A stretch of DNA of 57,179 bases, taken from the NCBI GenBank assembly GCA_017504435.1, contig JAFVRD010000051.1:1-57179 (forward strand), given 5' to 3'. The position numbers were made by a program, and so were the translations under genes. This DNA comes from Lentisphaeria bacterium. GTDB taxonomy: Bacteria; Verrucomicrobiota; Lentisphaeria; Victivallales; Victivallaceae. This document shows positions 51,463-57,179 of the stretch, piece after piece. Positions within the stretch are counted from its first letter, which is position 1. Every line of letters starts with the position of its first letter. Under the pieces are notes generated by a model, which saw only the letters and a list, made by a program, of their open reading frames with translations, did not search any database and was not told where the DNA came from.

Positions 51463-52866
51463 ATGAAGCAGGACGGATTTTCCAGCAAGCTCGGATTTGT
51501 ACTTGCAGCCGCCGGCAGTGCCGTGGGGTTGGGCAACATTTGGCGGTTCCCATATTTGACGGCGAAATACGGCGGCGGTATATTTCTGCTGACCTATGTG
51601 ATTTTGGTATTGACATTCGGTTATGCGCTGTTGATTTCTGAAAATGCGATTGGCAGGATGACCGGAAAAAGTCCGATCGGGGCATTCCGTGATCTTTGTG
51701 CCGGCAAGAAATCTTTTCTGGGCTCGGTGCGTATCGGCGGGTGGGTCAATTCAGTGGTGCCGATGATCATATTGCCGTATTACTGTGTTATCGGCGGCTG
51801 GGTCACCAAATATGTGGTGGCACTGGCGGTGAATCCGGTCAGCAATTTCCATAAAGATGCGGTGGTGAATGGTCAATCTGCATCGGCGGCATATTTTGTT
51901 GATTTCATCAGCAATCCGGCGGATTCGACTATATATTTTATTGCGTTTGTGATCATCACCGCTCTGGTCGTGGCATGCGGAGTGGAAAAGGGCATTGAGA
52001 GATTCAATAAAATTCTTATGCCGATGCTGGTGCTGCTTATCATCGGAATATGTGTATATTGCATGTTTCTGCCCAATGCGGAAGCCGGCTTCAAATATTA
52101 TCTGAAACCGGACGTGAGCAAATTCAGTTATATGACCGTAGTTGCAGCGATGGGGCAATTGTTCTTTTCGCTGTCGATCGCGATGGGGATCATGATCACT
52201 TACGGGACGTATATGCGCGAAAAAGATGATCTGGTATCCAGTGTGAATCATGTGGAATTGTTTGATACCGGAGTATCGTTTCTGGCAGGCATGATGATCA
52301 TTCCTGCGGTAGTTGCATTTGGTGGAGAAAAGGCGGCGGAAAGTGCCGGCCCGGGCTTGATATTTATCACCATGCCGCAAGTATTTGCCAGTTTTCCCGG
52401 CGGCAGTATATTTGGGGTGCTGTTTTTTATTCTGGTGCTGTTTGCTGCTGCGACATCTGCGGTTTCACTGATGGAGACCAATGTCCACACGATCAGTCAG
52501 GAATTGAAAATATCCCGTAAAAAAGCGATCACCTGTGTGTTGGGGGAAGTTTTTGCGATAGGAGTTATAACTGTTTTGGGTTACAGTGTACTGAAAAATA
52601 TCAAACCGCTGTTTTTTATCAGCAAATATCAGAATATGGATATTCTTGATACATTGGATTTCATCAGCAACAGTGTTCTGATGCCGATCGGGGCGATATT
52701 CACGACGGTCTTGGTGGTAGCAGTGATCGGATTGGAGAAATTCTCAGAACATATCAAGAGCGATAAACCGTGGTATCGTGAATATATTTATCAACTTTGC
52801 ATGAGTATAGTAGTCATACCGTGCCTGCTGGTGGTATTGCTGAATGCGACCGGAATATTAAATTGA
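51463..52866 (+). CDS. Neurotransmitter:sodium symporter family transporter
   Basis: The 467-residue protein begins directly after the upstream stop (TAA-ATG). The first helix region shows LGFVLAAAGSAVGLGNIWRF, followed by PYLTAKYGGGIFLLTYVI, the NSS motif that binds Na+ and substrate. About twelve helices are present. Family members import amino acids or other small organics with Na+. It ends the Ehr operon, so its substrate uptake may draw on the same ion gradient. The substrate is not determined. Confidence 0.92.
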   Translation: MKQDGFSSKLGFVLAAAGSAVGLGNIWRFPYLTAKYGGGIFLLTYVILVLTFGYALLISENAIGRMTGKSPIGAFRDLCAGKKSFLGSVRIGGWVNSVVPMIILPYYCVIGGWVTKYVVALAVNPVSNFHKDAVVNGQSASAAYFVDFISNPADSTIYFIAFVIITALVVACGVEKGIERFNKILMPMLVLLIIGICVYCMFLPNAEAGFKYYLKPDVSKFSYMTVVAAMGQLFFSLSIAMGIMITYGTYMREKDDLVSSVNHVELFDTGVSFLAGMMIIPAVVAFGGEKAAESAGPGLIFITMPQVFASFPGGSIFGVLFFILVLFAAATSAVSLMETNVHTISQELKISRKKAITCVLGEVFAIGVITVLGYSVLKNIKPLFFISKYQNMDILDTLDFISNSVLMPIGAIFTTVLVVAVIGLEKFSEHIKSDKPWYREYIYQLCMSIVVIPCLLVVLLNATGILN

Positions 52867-52907
52867 GATAAAATTGCAGATATTTTTTGCCGGACGTAAA
52901 AAAATAT

Positions 52908-52936
52908 TTGCTTTTTCTCTCAATGCGGTATATATT
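52908..52936 (+). promoter_or_regulatory. Promoter of tRNA-Val
   Basis: TTGCTT, exactly 17 bases, then TATATT, 19 bases before the tRNA 5' end. Confidence 0.75.
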
Positions 52937-52955
52937 AAGTGCATACCCTTAATAA

Positions 52956-53032
52956 GGGCGGTTAGCTCAGTTGGTTAGAGCGCTGCTTTCACACGGCAGA
53001 GGTCACGTGTTCGAGTCACGTACCGCCCACCA
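52956..53032 (+). tRNA. tRNA-Val (anticodon CAC)
   Basis: The 77-nt cloverleaf has acceptor GGGCGGT/ACCGCCC, D arm GCTC/GAGC, anticodon stem CTGCT/GGCAG around loop TTCACAC (anticodon CAC, codon GUG) and T arm ACGTG/CACGT with loop TTCGAGT. The 3' CCA is encoded. A 12-base hairpin starts inside this 3' end. Confidence 0.95.
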
Positions 53033-53056
53033 TTTTTGCCGCAAGCAAAAATGGTG
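53028..53056 (+). terminator. Hairpin overlapping the tRNA-Val 3' end
   Basis: CACCATTTTTGC (53028-53039) and GCAAAAATGGTG (53045-53056) pair over all 12 bases around loop CGCAA. The stem begins in the tRNA's own CCA end, an odd placement: it could act as a terminator or a processing signal, or mark an old attachment site. Confidence 0.5.
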
Positions 53057-53057
53057 A

Positions 53058-53253
53058 ATGAAGCCTGAAAAGGCTTCGCTTCATGCACCGAAGGTGCGCT
53101 TCATGGCACGCAGTGCCGCTTCATATATTTTGATGCTTGACGAGCAAAGCTCGCAAGCACAAAATGTGCTTCATAAAAACGCCTTTTCAGATGAAGCAGC
53201 TTCATTTCATTTCGCTATGAAGCATTGTTCCGTTACACTTCACAATATGAAGC
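53058..53253. repeat. Array of short hairpins linked by GCTTCAT
   Basis: Nine copies of GCTTCAT or its complement ATGAAGC occur in 196 bases (53058, 53078, 53098, 53118, 53168, 53191, 53199, 53217, 53247). Between early copies stand near-perfect hairpins with 3-4-base loops: GAAGCCT-GAAA-AGGCTTC, GCACC-GAA-GGTGC, GGCAC-GCA-GTGCC and GCACA-AAA-TGTGC. The stem sequences differ but the links are constant, so this is a structured repeat family and not a simple tandem repeat. Confidence 0.8.
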
Positions 53254-53502
53254 ACTCCGCTTACGCTCCGTATGATGAAAAAATGAAAAATGAGAGTTGT
53301 GTTTGCAAATATTCCTTGTCTATGCTGCATTATTCAGTGGAAAGGAAAAATCTCCTGATATTTTGATTCAACCTGAAATTTTCATAATCCCCGACCATTG
53401 CCAAAAATCATCGAAAATCTGTAATCAGCAGTTGTAAACGCCTGCGAAGTATGGTACATTAAACTTGGGCGATTATCAAAAATAATCAGTACGGAGATAG
53501 CA
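53254..53502. other. Spacer after the hairpin array
   Basis: Contains the promoter at 53432-53460 for the substrate-binding protein. An open frame starting at 53058 runs through the hairpin array to 53366 but is an artefact of the repeats (Lys/Ala/His-rich, no ribosome site). The rest has no gene. Confidence 0.5.
53432..53460 (+). promoter_or_regulatory. Promoter of the PstS-like gene
   Basis: TTGTAA, exactly 17 bases, then TACATT. The bases before the -35 (CAGCAG) resemble those before the next promoter at 54726, so the pair may share a regulator. Confidence 0.6.
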
Positions 53503-54711
53503 ATGGATAATGATTTAAATAAAAACAGCAAAAAAACTGCGCTTGTAATATCTTTGAAAATACTGTTTTTCTGCGGCGTTATTGCTGGAGCGATCTTTTT
53601 GTGGATGATAGGATTGCTTGTCATCGGCTTGGGCAGCGTTAATCCGGTGTCAATGAATATTTTCTGGACGCTCCTTTTGCTTTCTTTGCTGATTTTTATT
53701 TATTCTCTGCTCTTCCGTAAAGCCAGAAAAATCTGGAAATGGACCGGCAGTTCTGCATTGCTCTGTTTGCTTGTCCTTTGCCTTATTCCTGCATACCGCT
53801 GGTACACGGTGGAGCGATTTAAACAGTTGAGCGACAATATCAACTGGTACGCTTATGATCCCTGGCGTGCTGAAACCAAAGTTGTTGTGGTAGATGCCGC
53901 GCCAGAATTCAAGATTTCAAAGGATTTGCCGAAAATGGATGGGGCGTATGCGCTTTATCCGGTTTATTCCGGTGTTGTCCGCGCCCTTTATGACCGCAAC
54001 GAATTTGAAAAACACTCCCGATGGGAATATTTGGTTACTAACGGTTCGGATATTACCTTTGAAAAGCTGCTGAAAAATGAAGTCGATCTTATTTTCAGCG
54101 CCCCGCCATCCAAAAAACAAATCGCCGATGCCCAAGCCAAAGGTTTGAAATATGAGATCACTCCCTTTGCCAAAGAAGCGTTTGTCTTTTTTGTCAACAG
54201 TAAAAATCCCATAAAAAATATTACTTCACAACAAATCCGGGATATTTATGCCGGTAAAATCACCGACTGGTCGCAGATAGATAAGCGTTTGAGCGGAAAA
54301 ATCAAGCCATTTCAGCGCAATCAGGGCAGTGGCAGTCAGACCATGCTGGAAAAGATCATGGGCAAAACACCAATTATGCCGCCCTTGAAAGAAGACCGCC
54401 TTGCCGGTATGGGCGGAATCATCAACGATGTAGCAAATTACCGCAACTATCAGGAAGCGCTCGGCTTTACATTCCGCTATTTTTCAACAGAAATGTTCAA
54501 AAACGGCGAAATCAAACTGCTTGCGATCGACGGCATTGCCCCCACCGTGGAAAATATCCGCAACGGTACTTATCCCTTTATTGCCGATTGCTGTATCATC
54601 ACCGTCAAGCCGCGTAGTAAAAATGTCGGAAAAATTGTAAATTTCCTGTTCTCCCCCGCCGGAAAAGAGCTGATTGAAAAGACAGGTTATGTTGCCATGC
54701 CAGGGGAATAA
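53503..54711 (+). CDS. Membrane-anchored PstS-like substrate-binding protein
   Basis: The 402-residue protein has about three N-terminal membrane helices (LKILFFCGVIAGAIFLWMIG; IFWTLLLLSLLIFIYSLL; ALLCLLVLCLIP). These precede a PBP-like domain with YPVYSGVVRALYD, LIFSAPPSKKQIADA and KPFQRNQGSGSQTMLEKIMG, the last being the phosphate-binding type loop. It resembles the solute-binding part of phosphate ABC systems, but no permease or ATPase lies nearby. It could act as a sensor or as the receptor of a distant transporter. It starts the AT-rich accessory cluster. Confidence 0.75.
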   Translation: MDNDLNKNSKKTALVISLKILFFCGVIAGAIFLWMIGLLVIGLGSVNPVSMNIFWTLLLLSLLIFIYSLLFRKARKIWKWTGSSALLCLLVLCLIPAYRWYTVERFKQLSDNINWYAYDPWRAETKVVVVDAAPEFKISKDLPKMDGAYALYPVYSGVVRALYDRNEFEKHSRWEYLVTNGSDITFEKLLKNEVDLIFSAPPSKKQIADAQAKGLKYEITPFAKEAFVFFVNSKNPIKNITSQQIRDIYAGKITDWSQIDKRLSGKIKPFQRNQGSGSQTMLEKIMGKTPIMPPLKEDRLAGMGGIINDVANYRNYQEALGFTFRYFSTEMFKNGEIKLLAIDGIAPTVENIRNGTYPFIADCCIITVKPRSKNVGKIVNFLFSPAGKELIEKTGYVAMPGE

Positions 54712-54725
54712 TTTTTCTGCCGCAG

Positions 54726-54753
54726 TTGTAAAAACTGCTGTCTATGATATATT
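54726..54753 (+). promoter_or_regulatory. Promoter of the following membrane-protein gene
   Basis: TTGTAA, 16 bases, then TATATT. It is similar to the promoter at 53432 in the -35 box and the flanking CAG. Confidence 0.55.
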
Positions 54754-54807
54754 GCTCAAGCGGTCACCAGAACAGTACAAAAGGAACAAGGCAAGGAATT
54801 ACGAGCT

Positions 54808-55155
54808 ATGGAAAATAACATCCTGAAAGAAAGATTCTCTCTATATAAACTTATTCGCTATGCAGGAGGACTGGCTTGTGTTATTGCGTTTCAATCAGCG
54901 TTGTTGCCTCTTTTGATCTTGTATAAAATATCAAATTCAGAACACCTTAAAATGACGGAGTCGCCGCTGCCTGTTTTTTTGACAACCGGTTTTCTGGTAT
55001 TGGACGGCATATTACTCGGACTTTTGCTTATATTTTCACGGAAAGAATACAAAAAACATCATTTTTATTGTTTTTTGGCGTGTGAAATTGCACTTGTTAT
55101 CCTTCTCTTTCTACTGTGCCGATACGGCAATATAAAAATTGACTTGAGTTTTTAA
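54808..55155 (+). CDS. Hypothetical membrane protein
   Basis: The 115-residue protein has about three hydrophobic helices (LACVIAFQSALLPLLILYKI; LPVFLTTGFLVLDGILLGLL; FLACEIALVILLFLLCRY). No family is recognised. Gene and spacer are AT-rich, matching the next two genes and unlike the Ehr operon on the left. It is probably an accessory inner-membrane protein. Confidence 0.55.
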   Translation: MENNILKERFSLYKLIRYAGGLACVIAFQSALLPLLILYKISNSEHLKMTESPLPVFLTTGFLVLDGILLGLLLIFSRKEYKKHHFYCFLACEIALVILLFLLCRYGNIKIDLSF

Positions 55156-55240
55156 CCACTAAGGATCTCATAATGATGAAGCGCTTATAAACTAAAGGAA
55201 TATGTTCCAAATGGGAAACACTCAGGGAAGGAAATTAACT

Positions 55241-55567
55241 ATGGTTCCATTTAAATGTTTGATGATTTTTATTGCTATTTATTTTTTTTCATTTGTCATT
55301 GAAGCAAAAGAACAAGAAAACATTCGAATTAGTGAGGATTTTCGTAAAGTTTTGATGGCAGCAAAAAAACAAATGAAATATGAAAAAATCAATAAGTTTA
55401 ACATCAAAGAAATTTCCGGAATTAAAATTCTATACAAAAATGATACCCCTATTACGTATTTGATTTTACAAGAAGGGTGGGATATCGCTATCCCTGCTGG
55501 AGGCATTTTTGAAATAATTTTACGTTATAATGATTTAAAATTAGAAAATATTGAAATAGGACGTTAA
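55241..55567 (+). CDS. Hypothetical exported protein
   Basis: The ATG at 55241 has GGAAGGAAATTAACT in front; an ATG at 55202 lacks this. The 108-residue product has a signal-like N-terminus (FKCLMIFIAIYFFSFVIEA) and a small beta-rich domain (NKFNIKEISGIKILYKNDTP, GWDIAIPAGGIFEIILRY). The family is unknown. The next gene starts two bases after its stop, so they belong together. Confidence 0.55.
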   Translation: MVPFKCLMIFIAIYFFSFVIEAKEQENIRISEDFRKVLMAAKKQMKYEKINKFNIKEISGIKILYKNDTPITYLILQEGWDIAIPAGGIFEIILRYNDLKLENIEIGR

Positions 55568-55569
55568 TA

Positions 55570-56151
55570 ATGAAATATAAAAATATCTTATGTTTGCTTT
55601 TATTAGCAATGTTTCTGAATTGTGATGCAGTGGCAGGAGATTCGAAAAAGACTATAATTACTTTTCTAAATATTGCAGATGATTATGCTAAAAAAAATAA
55701 AATATATGTTCAAGAATGGCAATTAACAGAAGTAATGCGGCTCCGTTGGCAAGATGTTTTAAATTTAAATGAAAAAAGGTTGATTTTTGCAGCAGAATAC
55801 ACCAAAAGCTTAAACAAGAATAATTTGTATGTTTTTATTGCGTTCTCAAAAAAAGACAATACTTTACAAAAAATATTGTTGATTGATTATAAAACACTAG
55901 AAATCATTGCAGAAAATACGATATTTCTTCAGGAACTTCCTTTGGAAAAACTGATAACCATTGCCGAAAAAGAATTGGTAAAGGTATATGGGAAACGGGT
56001 GTTGAAACAGCGTCCGTGGAAAATCACCCGCAGCGATGAGAAAAGCATAACTCTGACTGGAACATTTCACGTTCAGGGCTTAGGCGGCGTGGCAGAAATC
56101 ACATTACAGAAAAGCAACGGAAAAGTTCTCCGCATGATCCACGGTAAATGA
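55570..56151 (+). CDS. Exported protein with NTF2-fold immunity-like domain
   Basis: The 193-residue protein has a signal peptide (ILCLLLLAMFLNCDAVA). Its C-terminal 65 residues read KELVKVYGKRVLKQRPWKIT, GTFHVQGLGGVAEITLQKSN and GKVLRMIHGK. This is the pattern of the NTF2-fold immunity family (YG..., PW..., GGVA.I.., GKIL...HGK), known from polymorphic-toxin loci and from other small exported proteins. No toxin gene is beside it here, so immunity is only one possibility. The stop overlaps the next start by four bases. Confidence 0.65.
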   Translation: MKYKNILCLLLLAMFLNCDAVAGDSKKTIITFLNIADDYAKKNKIYVQEWQLTEVMRLRWQDVLNLNEKRLIFAAEYTKSLNKNNLYVFIAFSKKDNTLQKILLIDYKTLEIIAENTIFLQELPLEKLITIAEKELVKVYGKRVLKQRPWKITRSDEKSITLTGTFHVQGLGGVAEITLQKSNGKVLRMIHGK

Positions 56152-56705
56152 CAATGAAACTCTTTGACAAATACTTTCAACCTTACGCTGAATATTGCAT
56201 CAGGACAACTTTTTCGGAAGATGAATTGAAAGAAGCTCTTGCCCAAGAATGTCCGGCGACATCGGATATTCTGTCATGGAAAGCCATTAAAGCAGCTTTC
56301 GGCTTGAGCAAAACGATTGTATTTTCCTACGATCCGGATGATCCGCTGCATTTGCATCCGATCAAAGCATACCGTAACACTTCCAGGGGAGATATATTCA
56401 TCCGGTGTGAAAAAGCATCGGATGGAGAAACGATTTTGCATATTTCAATCGCTCAAAGCGGAAAACACAAATGGCTGTTGTATGCTATTGGCATCTTTGC
56501 CCTGTTCTGGGGAGTTGCCGCCTCGTTTGTCATTTGGTGGGGAATATTCCTTTCTGTGATTTTTATCGGATTCTTATTCATCGTTTTAGAGTGTTGCCAT
56601 GCCATGGCGATGGATGAAATTCCGCAAACCCGGCAGGACTTTGAAAGTATGTTGAGAATGTTGGAAAGAAAAAAAGACATTTTGCCGGGAGATAAAAATG
56701 AATAA
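56148..56705 (+). CDS. Hypothetical membrane protein
   Basis: The 185-residue protein starts at 56148, overlapping the previous stop by four bases (a start at 56154 is also possible). It has an N-terminal soluble part and two hydrophobic helices near 108-150 (WLLYAIGIFALFWGVAASFV; IFLSVIFIGFLFIVLECCHA). No family is recognised. Its stop overlaps the next gene by eight bases, so it is part of the cluster's operon. Confidence 0.55.
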   Translation: MTMKLFDKYFQPYAEYCIRTTFSEDELKEALAQECPATSDILSWKAIKAAFGLSKTIVFSYDPDDPLHLHPIKAYRNTSRGDIFIRCEKASDGETILHISIAQSGKHKWLLYAIGIFALFWGVAASFVIWWGIFLSVIFIGFLFIVLECCHAMAMDEIPQTRQDFESMLRMLERKKDILPGDKNE

Positions 56706-57179
56706 AGATTTGCTGAAAAAATTTGGCAAAAGCCTGTTGAGAATAGCTGCTGCATTGGCAGTTATTCTTGGTATCCCGGCTATTGCTTATTTACTTTGGC
56801 AGCCGGGAAGTAATACCCCTTTACAGGAATATGCCAATAATGCCATCTGGATCGGTCATGGCTGGATGGGCGATGACGGTTGGTTTGAACGTAATAATCG
56901 CAATAAAGATAATTTCCGCAGAGTTGAAAAAATTTCCGCGTTGTTCAAAAAACTTTCCGATAATAAAATCTCCACGGTTTATCCGCATTTATGCCCGGCA
57001 GAACTCAATGGGAAAATTGCCTCTTATGACAGCGTGCAAGTTGAGCTTTTCCTTGATATTGCCGCACAATACAACATCAAAGTCATTCCGTGGATTGGCG
57101 GGGTTTTTGAAGAATCTGCCCGTCCTGCCGATGAAAAATGGCGGAAAAATTTTGTTGCCTCGGTCGATGAATTGTTGAA
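56698..57179 (+). CDS. Exported TIM-barrel-like (glycosidase-type) protein, partial
   Basis: Reading from the ATG at 56698, at least 160 residues are open and run off the window. The N-terminus is a signal or membrane anchor (IAAALAVILGIPAIAYLLW). The body shows AIWIGHGWMGDDGWFERNNR, LSDNKISTVYPHLCPAELNG and VELFLDIAAQYNIKVIPWIG. The alternation of WIG, YPH and VIPWIGG strands suggests a glycoside-hydrolase-like barrel, but no family can be named without the rest. Confidence 0.5.
   Translation, partial: MNKDLLKKFGKSLLRIAAALAVILGIPAIAYLLWQPGSNTPLQEYANNAIWIGHGWMGDDGWFERNNRNKDNFRRVEKISALFKKLSDNKISTVYPHLCPAELNGKIASYDSVQVELFLDIAAQYNIKVIPWIGGVFEESARPADEKWRKNFVASVDELL

Noticed and set aside
53058-53366. 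102-codon frame through the hairpin array
   Set aside because: The frame is created by the repeats themselves (Ala, Lys, His and Ser repeats). No ribosome site.
1-57179. CRISPR array
   Set aside because: No array of equal-length spacers between identical repeats anywhere. The GCTTCAT array has hairpins of varying stem and no spacer pattern.

Overview
The window looks like the chromosome of a Gram-negative, probably anaerobic bacterium. Lipoprotein signal peptides, MacA/HlyD-type periplasmic adaptors, a group-4 hydrogenase-related membrane complex and secreted CBM9-like proteins support this. Gene content and style (many small lipoproteins, PVC-like housekeeping genes) would fit a Lentisphaerota/Victivallis-type member of the PVC superphylum, but that placement is inference. 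Promoters are unusually legible: most large intergenic gaps carry a TTGNNN box, 16-17 bases and a TATATT-like box.

Region by region. 1-6400 is a scrap yard of mobile DNA: short hairpins, a broken gamma-glutamylcyclotransferase, two RHS/YD-repeat fragments in opposite orientation, a perfect 72-bp inverted repeat that includes a ribosome site and start codon, an intact AT-rich three-gene cassette (dual-OB-like protein plus two DUF488 proteins), an IS256-family element, and recombinase debris, ending at a tRNA-Ala. 6578-9633 holds a Ca2+/Na+ antiporter, a Na+/phosphate transporter and a small exported protein. 9754-18128 is one tightly packed minus-strand run: zinc-type ABC uptake (znuA-znuC-znuB), a TPR lipoprotein, primase dnaG, a lipoprotein, two CBM9-like secreted proteins and an MFS carrier, with a promoter and palindrome at its head.

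18418-24327 (plus strand) holds an SDR reductase, hisF, an FtsQ-like division protein, an ABC exporter and its adaptor. 24328-31497 (minus strand) holds an MFS carrier, three related small lipoproteins, a phosphodiester glycosidase-like exoprotein, a PIN-PhoH ATPase and a KDG/KDGal-type sugar-acid kinase plus aldolase. 31854-34597 holds a CCA-adding enzyme that may be translated from a leaderless mRNA, dinB and a 58-residue protein.

34682-39903 is a glycerol-3-phosphate/glycerophosphodiester operon: HAD phosphatase, GlpA-like oxidoreductase, a second FAD oxidoreductase, a DUF1667-GDPD fusion and an XRE-cupin regulator, with a repeated TTGTTTAC site over its promoter. 40032-44219 holds a MacAB-type pump and a second GDPD. 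44377-52866 is an energy-converting hydrogenase-related (Ehr) operon whose catalytic subunit lacks the NiFe cysteines, whose ferredoxin and small subunits are fused, and which ends in an NSS sodium symporter. After a tRNA-Val at 52956-53032 lies a striking array of short hairpins joined by GCTTCAT, then an AT-rich accessory cluster of exported or membrane proteins that runs off the end of the window.

The best candidates for under-described biology are the DuOB-DUF488-DUF488 cassette inside RHS debris, the GCTTCAT hairpin array attached to the tRNA-Val 3' end, the cysteine-less Ehr complex with its fused electron-transfer subunit and Na+ symporter, and the DUF1667-GDPD fusion.
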